Of a DNA stretch of 64,000 nucleotides, positions 19,321 through 27,539 are shown piece after piece (positions within the stretch are counted from its first letter, which is position 1; the number at the start of each line of letters is the position of its first letter). The position numbers and the translations under genes are program-made. This DNA comes from Hansschlegelia quercus (lineage in GTDB: Bacteria > Pseudomonadota > Alphaproteobacteria > Rhizobiales > Methylopilaceae): the NCBI RefSeq assembly GCF_004310425.1, contig NZ_SIUB01000005.1:186001-250000 (forward strand). The letters run 5' to 3'. The notes beneath the pieces are model-generated. The model did not search any database. It had not been told where the DNA came from and was given only the letters and a program-made list of their open reading frames with translations.

Positions 19321-20955
19321 ATGACAGCCCAGAGCCAGGTCCTCCCGCCGCTTGTCCCGGAAAACGCTCCGTTCAGCCCCGAGCAGCGCTCCTGGCTGAA
19401 CGGCTTCTTCGCCGGTCTGCTGTCGATGGACGGCGGCGTGCAGTCGCTGTCGCGCGAGGCCGCCACCGCGCTGCTCGGTTCGCCTCTGCCCGGAGAGCAG
19501 GCCGCGCCGGAAGCCGAGGAGGATGACGGCGCGCCGTGGCACGACGCGTCGATGGCGATCGACGAGCGGATGCAGCTCGCGGAAGGCCGCCCGCTCAAGC
19601 GCCGCATGTTCGCGGCCATGGCTCAGCAGGATTGCGGCCAATGCGGCTATCTCTGCGAGAGCTATTCGCAAGCGCTCGCGGCCGGCGAGGAGACCAAGCT
19701 CAACCTCTGCGTTCCCGGCGGCAAGGAAACGCAGCGCATGCTGAAGAAGCTCGCCGTCGAGCTCGACGGCGGCGCTTCCGCAGCTCCTGCGGTCGACGCG
19801 CCCGCCCCGGTCGCAGCGCTGGTGAACGAGCCCGGCCGCTCGCGCGAGAGCCCGGTCGAAGCGACCTTCCTGTCGAAGCGGCGCCTCAACGGCGACGGGT
19901 CCGACAAGGAGACAAACCACATCGAGATCGACCTCACCGAGTGCGGCCTGACCTACGAGCCGGGCGATTCCTTCGGCCTGTTCGCGAGCAACGCGCCCGA
20001 GCTCTGCGCGGCCGTCGCGGCGCGGCTCGACGCGAGCCTCGACGAGCAGGTGACGCATGCCGGCGAGACGCACGCCCTCTCGGCCTGGCTTTCCGAGAAG
20101 GTCGCGCTCGGCGCCGCCCCCGACGCGCTGTTCGAGCTGCTTGCGGTTTACGTTGACGACGCCGACGACAAGACCAAGCTCGCGCGCCTTTCAGAGGGCG
20201 AAGATCCGGACGGCGATCTCGCAACGCTCGACGTGCTGGCGGCGCTCGAGAAGTTTCCCGAGGCCAAGCCGCCGGTGGCTGAGGTCCTCGGCGCGCTCGA
20301 GCCGATGCAGCCGCGGCTTTATTCGATCTCCTCGGCGCTTTCCGCCGATCCGGGCAAGGTCAGCCTCACCGTCGACTGCGTGCGCTACCGCGTCGCCGAC
20401 CGCACCCGGCTCGGCCTCGCCTCGACCTATTTGTCGGACCGCGTCGAGCCCGGCTCCAAGCTCAAGGTCTACGTCCAGAAGGCGCACGGCTTCGCGCTGC
20501 CGAAGGACGGCGCCGTCCCGATCATCATGGTGGGTCCCGGCACCGGCATCGCGCCGTTCCGCTCCTTCCTGCGCGAGCGGAGAGCGATGTCTGCGACCGG
20601 CGGCGCCTGGCTGTTCTTTGGCCACCAGCGCGAGGCGACCGACTTCTTCTATCGCGACGAGATCACTGAGCTGCAGCAGGCCGGCGCGCTGACGAAGCTG
20701 TCGCTCGCCTGGTCGCGCGACGGGGCCCAGAAGATCTACGTGCAGGACCGCATGCGCGAGGCCGGCGCGGAGCTCTGGAGCTGGCTCGAGAGGGGCGCGC
20801 ATTTCTACGTCTGCGGCGACGCCAAGCGCATGGCGGCCGACGTCGAGAAGGCGCTTGCCGACATCGTCGCCGAACATGGCGGCAAGGGCGCGGAGGCGAA
20901 GGCCTATCTGGCCGAGCTGAAGAAGGCCGGCCGCTATCAGGCGGACGTCTATTGA
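19321..20955 (+). CDS. CysJ-like flavoprotein reductase with N-terminal Fe-S-type domain
   Basis: The C-terminal about 380 residues form a CysJ/cytochrome P450 reductase-type FAD and NADPH module: the FAD-site RLYSISSA, the GPGTGIAPFRSFLRER pyridine-nucleotide motif, WLFFGHQ and the terminal YQADVY. The flavodoxin domain of CysJ is missing. In its place is a segment with CGQCGYLCESYSQALAAGEE and a fourth Cys 16 residues on (LNLCVPGG), a pattern like the four-Cys Fe-S domain of RnfB-type proteins. The N-terminus FSPEQRSWLNGFFAGLLS resembles that of NirA. It starts two bases after the nirA stop and most likely delivers NADPH electrons to NirA or NasA. Confidence 0.85.
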   Translation: MTAQSQVLPPLVPENAPFSPEQRSWLNGFFAGLLSMDGGVQSLSREAATALLGSPLPGEQAAPEAEEDDGAPWHDASMAIDERMQLAEGRPLKRRMFAAMAQQDCGQCGYLCESYSQALAAGEETKLNLCVPGGKETQRMLKKLAVELDGGASAAPAVDAPAPVAALVNEPGRSRESPVEATFLSKRRLNGDGSDKETNHIEIDLTECGLTYEPGDSFGLFASNAPELCAAVAARLDASLDEQVTHAGETHALSAWLSEKVALGAAPDALFELLAVYVDDADDKTKLARLSEGEDPDGDLATLDVLAALEKFPEAKPPVAEVLGALEPMQPRLYSISSALSADPGKVSLTVDCVRYRVADRTRLGLASTYLSDRVEPGSKLKVYVQKAHGFALPKDGAVPIIMVGPGTGIAPFRSFLRERRAMSATGGAWLFFGHQREATDFFYRDEITELQQAGALTKLSLAWSRDGAQKIYVQDRMREAGAELWSWLERGAHFYVCGDAKRMAADVEKALADIVAEHGGKGAEAKAYLAELKKAGRYQADVY

Positions 20956-20983
20956 TGGGCGGGATGACGCCCGGCGCCCGCCC

Positions 20984-23659
20984 GTGAACGCGCACGCCGC
21001 AGAGGCGCCCGCGACACGCACGACCTGCCCTTATTGCGGTGTCGGCTGCGGCGTGCTGGCGAAGCCCGATGGCTTGGGCGGCGCGACGATCGCGGGCGAC
21101 CCCAAGCATCCGTCGAACTTCGGGCGGCTGTGCTCGAAGGGCTCCGCTCTCGGCGAGACGCTGTCGCTCTCAGCGCGCCTGCTTCATCCGGAGATCGATG
21201 GCCGCCGCGCGACCTGGGACGAGGCGCTCGACGCGGTCGGGGAGGGTTTTCGCCGGACGATCGCCGAGCACGGGCCGGGCGCGGTCGCGATCTATCTGTC
21301 GGGCCAGTTGCTGACCGAGGACTATTACGCCGCGAACAAGCTGTTCAAGGGCTTCCTCGGCTCGGCCAATGTCGACACCAACTCCCGGCTCTGCATGTCG
21401 TCCTCGGTCGCGGGCCACAAGCGGGCCTTCGGCGCCGACACCGTGCCCGGAACCTATCGCGACCTTGAGACCGCGGACGTCCTCGTCCTCGTCGGCTCCA
21501 ACGCCGCGTGGTGCCACCCCGTGCTCTACCAGCGCATGCTGGCGGCGAAGGTCGCGCGCGGCTCCAAGATCGTCACGATCGACCCGCGCCGCACTTCGAC
21601 CGCGGAGGAGTCTGATCTCCATCTTCCTCTGAAGGCGGGAACCGATACGGCCCTGTTCTGCGGCCTCCTCGTCCGCCTTGCGGAACGCGGCGCCATGCGC
21701 GCCGGCTTCGTCGCGGACTTCACCGAGGGCTTCGACGCAGCGCTCGCGCGCGCGAAAGAGATCGCACCGGACGCGGCGGCGACGGCGACGGCCTGCGGCC
21801 TCGCGCTGGCTGACGTCGAGGCTTTCTTCGCGCTCTACGAGACCACGGAGCGCGTCGTCACCCTCTATAGCCAGGGCGTGAACCAATCCTCGCAGGGGAC
21901 CGACAAGGTCAACGCCATCATCAACGTCCACCTCGCGACCGGCCGCATCGGGCGCGAAGGCATGGGGCCGTTCTCGCTCACCGGCCAGCCCAACGCCATG
22001 GGCGGCCGCGAGGTCGGCGGGCTCGCGAACCAGCTCGCCGCTCATATGGGGTTCGAGCCGGAGGCGGTCGACCGCGTCGGCCGGTTCTGGAACGCCGCCG
22101 CCATGGCGAAGGCGGACGGGCTGAAGGCCGTCGACATGTTCGACGCGATCGAGCGCGGCGAGATCAAGGCGCTGTGGGTGATCGGGACCAACCCGGCTGT
22201 TTCGCTGCCCAGAGCGGACGCGGCTCGCCGCGCCCTGGCCAAGCTCGACTGCTTCGTCGTCTCCGAGAACGTCGCCTCGAACGACACGCTGGGCGCGGGC
22301 GCGACCATCCGGCTGCCGGCGGCGGCCTGGGGCGAAAAGGATGGGACGATCACCAACTCGGAACGCCGCATCTCGCGGCAACGCGCCTTCCTTGCGCTGC
22401 CGGGCGAGGTGCGGCCGGACTGGCAGGCGATCGCCGGCGTCGCCGCACGCCTCGGCTTCGGCGAAGCCTTCGCCTGGCGCAGCCCCGGCGAGATCTTCCG
22501 AGAGCACGCGGCCCTTTCCGCCTTCGAGAATGATGGCGCCCGCGACTTCGACATCGGCGCGCTGGCGGACCTCGACACGCGCGATTACGACCTGCTCGAG
22601 CCCGTCCAGTGGCCGGCTCGGAAGGGCGTGGGTCGGGCGGAAAGCCGGTTCTTCGCTGAGGGCGACTTCTACACTCCCGACCGTCGCGCCCGCTTCGTCG
22701 CAGTCGCGCCGCTTGCGCACGCCGCCGAACCCACGGCGCCCTACCCCTACCGGCTCAACACCGGCCGCATCCGCGACCAGTGGCACACGATGACGCGCAC
22801 GGGCCTGAGCCCACGCCTCGCGAGCCACATCGCCGAGCCCTTCCTGGAGATCTCTCCGGAAGACGCAACGCGCGATGGGATCGTCGACGGCGGCTTCGCG
22901 CGGGTTTCGACGGAGCATGGCGCGGCGATCCTGCGCGTCCGCGTCGATCCCGCCGCCCGGCCGGGAACTCTGTTCGCGCCGATCCACTGGAACGGTGAAA
23001 CGGCGAGCCACGGCCGCGTCGGCGCGCTGGTCCACGGCTTCGTCGATCCCTTCTCTGGCCAGCCCGACGCGAAAGCGACGCCTGCGGCAGTCTCGCCGGT
23101 CGATTACGCAATCCAGGGCTTCGCCCTGTCGCAAGAGGGGTTCGGCGCGACGCCCGATAATTTCTGGTGGGCCAAGGCTGCGGCGCCCAAGGGGTTTGGT
23201 CTGATCTTCGCGGGAGACGCGCCGCCTTCGCTCGAAGGGCTGATCCCCGGCCTCGAGCCGACCGACGAGATCGTCGATCTCGTCGACCCTGCCCGCGGGA
23301 CGTACCGCGCCGCGATCTTCCGGGACGGCGCGCTGCAGGCGGCGCTGTTCGTCGGACCTCAGCGTCAGGAGAGCGCCTGGACTTACCTCCGCGCTAAGCT
23401 CGGCGAGCCGCTCACGACAGGCCAGATTCGCTCGCTGATGCTCGCCGGCCGCGCAAGCGACGGCGCTGAAACCGGGCCGCTGGTCTGCGCCTGCCACGGC
23501 GTGCCGAAGGGCGTCATCGAAGGCGCGATCCTCGGCGGGTGCGCGGATGCGACCGCCGTCGGCGCGGCGACGAAGGCCGGCACGAACTGCGGCTCCTGCC
23601 TGCCGGAAATCCGCCGGATGCTCGCGGCGACGCGCGAACGCGAGGCCGTGCCAGCCTAA
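20984..23659 (+). CDS. nasA: Assimilatory nitrate reductase catalytic subunit NasA
   Basis: Cytoplasmic molybdenum enzyme that reduces nitrate to nitrite. The N-terminal 4Fe-4S motif is CPYCGVGCG followed by RLCSKG, then the bis-MGD-binding domains of the DMSO-reductase superfamily (RLCMSSSVAGHKRAFGADT, then the QGVNQSSQGTDKVNAIINVH and LTGQPNAMGGREVGGLAN regions that mark assimilatory enzymes). The last 60 residues add a BFD-like 2Fe-2S domain (CACHGVPKG ... NCGSC). It is 891 residues long with no signal peptide. Start: a GTG at 20984 close to the first Cys motif. It closes the operon and ends 10 bases from the convergent kinase gene. Confidence 0.94.
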   Translation: MNAHAAEAPATRTTCPYCGVGCGVLAKPDGLGGATIAGDPKHPSNFGRLCSKGSALGETLSLSARLLHPEIDGRRATWDEALDAVGEGFRRTIAEHGPGAVAIYLSGQLLTEDYYAANKLFKGFLGSANVDTNSRLCMSSSVAGHKRAFGADTVPGTYRDLETADVLVLVGSNAAWCHPVLYQRMLAAKVARGSKIVTIDPRRTSTAEESDLHLPLKAGTDTALFCGLLVRLAERGAMRAGFVADFTEGFDAALARAKEIAPDAAATATACGLALADVEAFFALYETTERVVTLYSQGVNQSSQGTDKVNAIINVHLATGRIGREGMGPFSLTGQPNAMGGREVGGLANQLAAHMGFEPEAVDRVGRFWNAAAMAKADGLKAVDMFDAIERGEIKALWVIGTNPAVSLPRADAARRALAKLDCFVVSENVASNDTLGAGATIRLPAAAWGEKDGTITNSERRISRQRAFLALPGEVRPDWQAIAGVAARLGFGEAFAWRSPGEIFREHAALSAFENDGARDFDIGALADLDTRDYDLLEPVQWPARKGVGRAESRFFAEGDFYTPDRRARFVAVAPLAHAAEPTAPYPYRLNTGRIRDQWHTMTRTGLSPRLASHIAEPFLEISPEDATRDGIVDGGFARVSTEHGAAILRVRVDPAARPGTLFAPIHWNGETASHGRVGALVHGFVDPFSGQPDAKATPAAVSPVDYAIQGFALSQEGFGATPDNFWWAKAAAPKGFGLIFAGDAPPSLEGLIPGLEPTDEIVDLVDPARGTYRAAIFRDGALQAALFVGPQRQESAWTYLRAKLGEPLTTGQIRSLMLAGRASDGAETGPLVCACHGVPKGVIEGAILGGCADATAVGAATKAGTNCGSCLPEIRRMLAATREREAVPA

Positions 23660-23669
23660 GAGAGTGGGA

Positions 23670-24716
23670 TCAGGCCGGAAACGCCAGCACGATCCGCGTG
23701 CCGGAATGGCCGGCGTCGCGCTCGATCCGCGACTGGATGCTCGCCGCCATCGTGCGGACGATCTTCTGGCCGAGCCCGGTGCCGCGGGGCGCCGCGTCCT
23801 CGCTCATGCCGACGCCGTCATCCTCGACGCTGAGCGAGATGGTCGAGCCGTCGCGCGCAAGGCGCACGCGCACCTCCCCGGACTCGCCTGGGCCGTAGGC
23901 GTATTTGAAGGCGTTGGTGACGAGCTCCGTCACGATCACGCCGAGCGACACCGCCCGGTCCGTCGCGACCTTCATCGGCTCGACGATGAGCGAGATCGTA
24001 TAGGGCCGGTCGCTCGTGCGGAGCGAGCCTTCGAGCTCCTCGGCGAGACCGGTCAGATACTCGTCCATGTCGACCGAGCGGACGTCCTGCGACGTGTAGA
24101 GCCGGCGGTGGATCTGGGCGATCGCCAGGATGCGAGCCTCGGTCTCCCGCATCATCTCGCGGGCCGGCCCGTCCGGCAGCGTCGAGGATTGCAGGTGCAC
24201 GAAGGCGGAGACCAGCTGCAGTGAATTGCCGACCCGATGGTTCACCTCGCGCAGCAGCGTTTCTGCGCGATCCCGCGACTCGACGACGGCGCGCTCTGCG
24301 GCCTCCTTCAGCCGCCGCATCTCGCCCTGGTTGATCGCCTGAGCGATGGCGGCGCGCAGCAGCGCCAGGAACTCGCCCGCGACATCCTTGATGACGTAGT
24401 CGCTCGCGCCGGCCTTCAGCGCCGCGATCGCGACGCGCCCGTCATCGGTCCCGGTGACGTAGATCACCGGCGGCGCCTGCGGCAGCGACTTCAGCGCGGG
24501 CAGCAGGTCGAGCCCGGTCTCGCCTGCAAGGAAATGGTCGAGCGCCACCACGTCGAAACGCTGTTCGCTAAGCAGCTTCAGGCCTTCCGCGCAGGTGGCG
24601 ACCACCGCGACTTCGTAGCCCGCCCTTTCGAGATCGCGCGAGACGAGACGGCGCAAGCCCTCGTCATCCTCGATGTAGAGGACTTTTCCGAGCGTCCCGG
24701 AGGGCGGCTGGATCAT
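23670..24716 (-). CDS. Receiver-HWE/HisKA_2 histidine kinase
   Basis: A soluble protein combining an N-terminal receiver domain (LYIEDDEGLRRLV, VALDHFLAGETGLD with acceptor Asp, VTGTDD) with a HisKA_2-type kinase. The H-box is REVNHRVGNSLQLVSAFV. The ATPase part has TELVTNAFKYAYG, EDDGVGM and GTGLGQKIV. Such proteins take a phosphate or an interaction signal through the receiver and change the output of their own kinase. It is 348 residues long. Its start overlaps the stop of the upstream response-regulator gene by four bases, so it is the last of three coupled signalling genes. The signal is unknown. Confidence 0.88.
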   Translation of the reverse strand: MIQPPSGTLGKVLYIEDDEGLRRLVSRDLERAGYEVAVVATCAEGLKLLSEQRFDVVALDHFLAGETGLDLLPALKSLPQAPPVIYVTGTDDGRVAIAALKAGASDYVIKDVAGEFLALLRAAIAQAINQGEMRRLKEAAERAVVESRDRAETLLREVNHRVGNSLQLVSAFVHLQSSTLPDGPAREMMRETEARILAIAQIHRRLYTSQDVRSVDMDEYLTGLAEELEGSLRTSDRPYTISLIVEPMKVATDRAVSLGVIVTELVTNAFKYAYGPGESGEVRVRLARDGSTISLSVEDDGVGMSEDAAPRGTGLGQKIVRTMAASIQSRIERDAGHSGTRIVLAFPA

Positions 24717-25150
24717 GCGTCAGGAACCTGCATCACCGACAGGAACAGGCCGAGCTGGCGGATGGCCGTCGCGAAGGTATCGTAGTCGACGGGCTTGGTG
24801 ATGTAGACGTTGCAGCCGAGGTCGTAGCAGCGCTGAATCTCGACCTTGTCATCCGTCGTCGTCAGCACGACGACCGGCGCGCGCTTCAGCCGCTCATCGT
24901 TCTTCAGGATCGTCAGGATGTCGATGCCGGTCATGTCCGGCAGATTGAGGTCGAGCAGGATCAGCATCGGTCCGTTGCCGGCGACCTCCTCGGACGTCAG
25001 ATAAGCGAGCGCCGAGGTGCCGTCGGTGAAATGGCGGATCTCATTGTTTACGCCGGCGCGCCGCACATTCTTCTCGATCAGGCGGGCGTGGCCCTCGTCG
25101 TCCTCGATCATGCAGATGACGACGGGACGTTGCGATCGGCTGGGACTCAT
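24713..25150 (-). CDS. Single-domain response regulator (Rcp1/CheY-like)
   Basis: A stand-alone receiver domain of 145 residues without an output domain. The acidic pair is in CMIEDDEGHARL, the phospho-acceptor in LILLDLNLPDMTGIDIL, and the Thr and Lys are in VVLTTTDD and YITKPVDY. The insertion between beta-3 and alpha-3 and the wording of these motifs match the Rcp1-type regulators found beside phytochrome-like or CHASE3 kinases. It overlaps both neighbours by four bases and is probably phosphorylated by the upstream CHASE3 kinase. Confidence 0.9.
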   Translation of the reverse strand: MSPSRSQRPVVICMIEDDEGHARLIEKNVRRAGVNNEIRHFTDGTSALAYLTSEEVAGNGPMLILLDLNLPDMTGIDILTILKNDERLKRAPVVVLTTTDDKVEIQRCYDLGCNVYITKPVDYDTFATAIRQLGLFLSVMQVPDA

Positions 25151-26673
25151 GACGCTGCGCTTTCAGCTTGCGGCCGATATGCGGCCGGGAAGGTGAGCAG
25201 GAATGTGGAGCCCCGTCCGGGCTCGGAGGTCAAGGAAATCGTGCCGCCGAGCCTGCGGACGCTTGCGCGCACGAAGGCGAGGCCGAGGCCGTCGCCGGGC
25301 TGATCCTGGGCGCCGGCGCGGCGGAACAGCTCGAAAACGCGCTCATGGTCCTTGGCGTCGATGCCGCGGCCATTGTCCTCGATGAAATAGTCCACCATGG
25401 CGCCCCTCCGCTTACCCCGCACGACGACGCGGCCGGGACGCGAGCGATCCAGATACTTCACGGCATTTTCTATCAGGTTTTGAAAAACCTGCTCGATCGC
25501 CAGCCTGTCGGTCACGAGCGGCGGCGTCTCTGGCTCCACCACGATCTCGGCGTCGGCGGCGAGCGCCTGCTGGTGCACGGTGCGGGCGATGCCTTCGGCG
25601 AGGTCCTTTATCGATACGCTCTCCGGCGTGACGACCCGCCGCCCCTCGCGGGACAGCTTGAGGATGGCGTTGATGAGGCGGTCCATCTTCGCGGTCGAGG
25701 TGCGGATGAAACCGATCGCCTCCGGCAGGTCTTCCTCCACCGCGAGCCGCGCATCCTCCGTCACGAGCCCGGGATCGCGCTTCTTGAAAGCGTCGAACTG
25801 GTCCTTGAGGACGGCGCGTGAGGCGTCGAGTTCGCTCGTGAAGCCCATCACGTTGACGAGCGGCGCTCTGAGGTCGTGGCTGACGATATAGGCGAAGCGC
25901 TGGATCTCTTCGTTCGCGCGGATGAGATCGCCGGTGCGCTCCACGACCGCCGCCTCGAGGCCGGTATTGGCGCTTTCGAGCTGCTTCTGGGCGGCCGAGA
26001 GGGTGCGCGTCTGACGCCGAACGATGACCTGCGCGAAGAACGCCAGCACGGCGGCGATGAGGAGGCCCAAGACGACGACGAAGAGCAGCGAATTCGACGC
26101 CGTGGCTGCGGAGGACGAACGGTCGGCGAAGGCCTTGTTCTCCCGCTCCTCCATCCTGATCGCGACGTTGCGGATGTCGCGCATCGCCAGTCGGCCGCGG
26201 TCCGTTTCGACGACCGCAAGGGCTTCAGCTTTTCGGCCCGCCCTCTGCAGCTCGACCGTCTGCTTCAGTTCGGCGAGCTTTTCGGTGACCGCGGTCTTCA
26301 GCGCTTCGTAATCCGTACGCTGCTCCCCCTCCGGGGGCAGCAGCTCCCCGAGCTTCTTGAGCACGCCGTCCACTTCGCCGAGCGCGCGGTTGTAGGGGAG
26401 AAGATATTTCTCGTCGTCGGTCAGCAGGAAGCCGCGCTGGCCCGTTTCGGCGTCCTTGGCGACGGCGAGGGCCTGCATGGTCTGGCGACCAGTCTCCAGC
26501 GTCCGCGCCGCCTGAAGGTTGAAGTCGGCCGCCCGGTCCACCAACCAGACCGAAGCCGCGCCGACCGCGACAAGGGCCGCGAAGCCCAGGATGAGCAGGG
26601 TGATTTCACTACGCTCGACGCGGCCGGTTTCCGGCGTGATCTCAGCGGATGCGTCACTAACGCCAGACGGCAC
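25147..26673 (-). CDS. CHASE3-domain sensor histidine kinase
   Basis: A membrane kinase of 508 residues. Two transmembrane segments (ITLLILGFAALVAVGAASVWL and SLLFVVVLGLLIAAVLAFFA) bracket a periplasmic CHASE3 domain with the family motif DAETGQRGFLLT. A coiled coil (RTLSAAQKQLESANTGLEAA) leads to the H-box FAYIVSHDLRAPLVNV. The ATPase motifs are NLIENAVKYLDRSRPG, DNGRGID and GDGLGLAFVRA. The sequence belongs to the phytochrome-like kinase group. It heads a three-gene unit with the response regulator and the receiver-HWE kinase. The upstream 121 bases to the lytic transglycosylase gene hold no other gene. Confidence 0.9.
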   Translation of the reverse strand: MPSGVSDASAEITPETGRVERSEITLLILGFAALVAVGAASVWLVDRAADFNLQAARTLETGRQTMQALAVAKDAETGQRGFLLTDDEKYLLPYNRALGEVDGVLKKLGELLPPEGEQRTDYEALKTAVTEKLAELKQTVELQRAGRKAEALAVVETDRGRLAMRDIRNVAIRMEERENKAFADRSSSAATASNSLLFVVVLGLLIAAVLAFFAQVIVRRQTRTLSAAQKQLESANTGLEAAVVERTGDLIRANEEIQRFAYIVSHDLRAPLVNVMGFTSELDASRAVLKDQFDAFKKRDPGLVTEDARLAVEEDLPEAIGFIRTSTAKMDRLINAILKLSREGRRVVTPESVSIKDLAEGIARTVHQQALAADAEIVVEPETPPLVTDRLAIEQVFQNLIENAVKYLDRSRPGRVVVRGKRRGAMVDYFIEDNGRGIDAKDHERVFELFRRAGAQDQPGDGLGLAFVRASVRRLGGTISLTSEPGRGSTFLLTFPAAYRPQAESAAS

Positions 26674-26794
26674 TTACCAGACCTTTGATCGGAGAATTCG
26701 TGGAAGGCTGAGCACATGCCGGTTCGACCCGGCGGCGTCCAGAGCTAAATCACGCAGCATCGTGGCTTTAGTCGTCCGAAGACTAACGAAAATG

Positions 26795-27502
26795 CTATTC
26801 GGCGATCCGCAGGCCCGCTCCGCCCGCTTTGTCGAGAGCCTTGCGGCGGAGATCGACCGTGCGCCAGTTGAAGGCCATCCGCACCCGGCCGTTGGAGAGC
26901 CGACGCGCCCCGCGGAAGACGCCGGAGGCCGCCGGAGCGCCGAAGGTCGCGACCGGCACCGTTCCGGTCACCTTGAAGCCGCGCTCCGCAAGCAGTTGCC
27001 GCACACGGACGCAGTAAGCGACCGAGCGCTGCGAGTAGCGCGTCTCGCCATGACCGGCGCGATACTTCATCACCGTCGCGCAGATGTCGGCGCCCGTCTT
27101 GCGCCAGGCTGAGGCGAGGTAGCGCACGCCGTACCGGACATTCGTCTCGGGTTCGAAGAGTTTGGGAAGCGGCTCGGAAAAGCCGAGCATGCGCGCGGTC
27201 GAGGGCAGCACCTGCATCAGTCCGATCTCGCCGACGCCGCCGACCGCCCGCGGATTGAAGCCGCTCTCGACGTCCGCGACCGCCTCCGCAATCTCCGGCG
27301 GCAGATTCTCCGCCACCGCGGCGTTGCGCACCATCGTGCGGAGCGCCTGCTCGTCGGCCGTGGGCGCTGAATCAGGCGCGGGCGCGGGCGCGGGGGCCGG
27401 CGCGGCCTCCGCGACTGCAGGCTGGGGCGCAGGCTCTTCGGCTGCGACCGGAACCGACGAAACGGCGGCGGCCAACAGTCCTGCGAGAAGAACAGACCGC
27501 AT
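26795..27502 (-). CDS. Lytic transglycosylase (SLT domain)
   Basis: Cleaves the glycan strands of peptidoglycan in the periplasm. An N-terminal signal peptide (MRSVLLAGLLAAAVSSVPVAA) is followed by an Ala/Pro-rich linker of about 30 residues and the SLT domain: VADVESGFNPRAVGG with the catalytic Glu, GEIGLMQVLPSTARMLG and MKYRAGHGETRYSQRS. It is 235 residues long, with a tail of about 60 residues beyond the catalytic domain that is not recognisable. Related to the conserved alphaproteobacterial periplasmic transglycosylases; the specific subgroup was not decided. Confidence 0.9.
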   Translation of the reverse strand: MRSVLLAGLLAAAVSSVPVAAEEPAPQPAVAEAAPAPAPAPAPDSAPTADEQALRTMVRNAAVAENLPPEIAEAVADVESGFNPRAVGGVGEIGLMQVLPSTARMLGFSEPLPKLFEPETNVRYGVRYLASAWRKTGADICATVMKYRAGHGETRYSQRSVAYCVRVRQLLAERGFKVTGTVPVATFGAPAASGVFRGARRLSNGRVRMAFNWRTVDLRRKALDKAGGAGLRIAE

Positions 27503-27539
27503 GCGCGCGCGCTCTCCGGGCGGCGCTCAAGCCGCGCCC

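Noticed and set aside
21170-23497. 775-residue minus-strand frame opposite nasA
   Set aside because: nasA is unambiguous and the antisense product has only low-complexity Arg/Asp/Gly sequence.
24713-26673. Phytochrome gene expected beside the Rcp1-type regulator
   Set aside because: The kinase has a CHASE3 periplasmic domain and no PAS-GAF-PHY part or bilin Cys, so it is not a photoreceptor.
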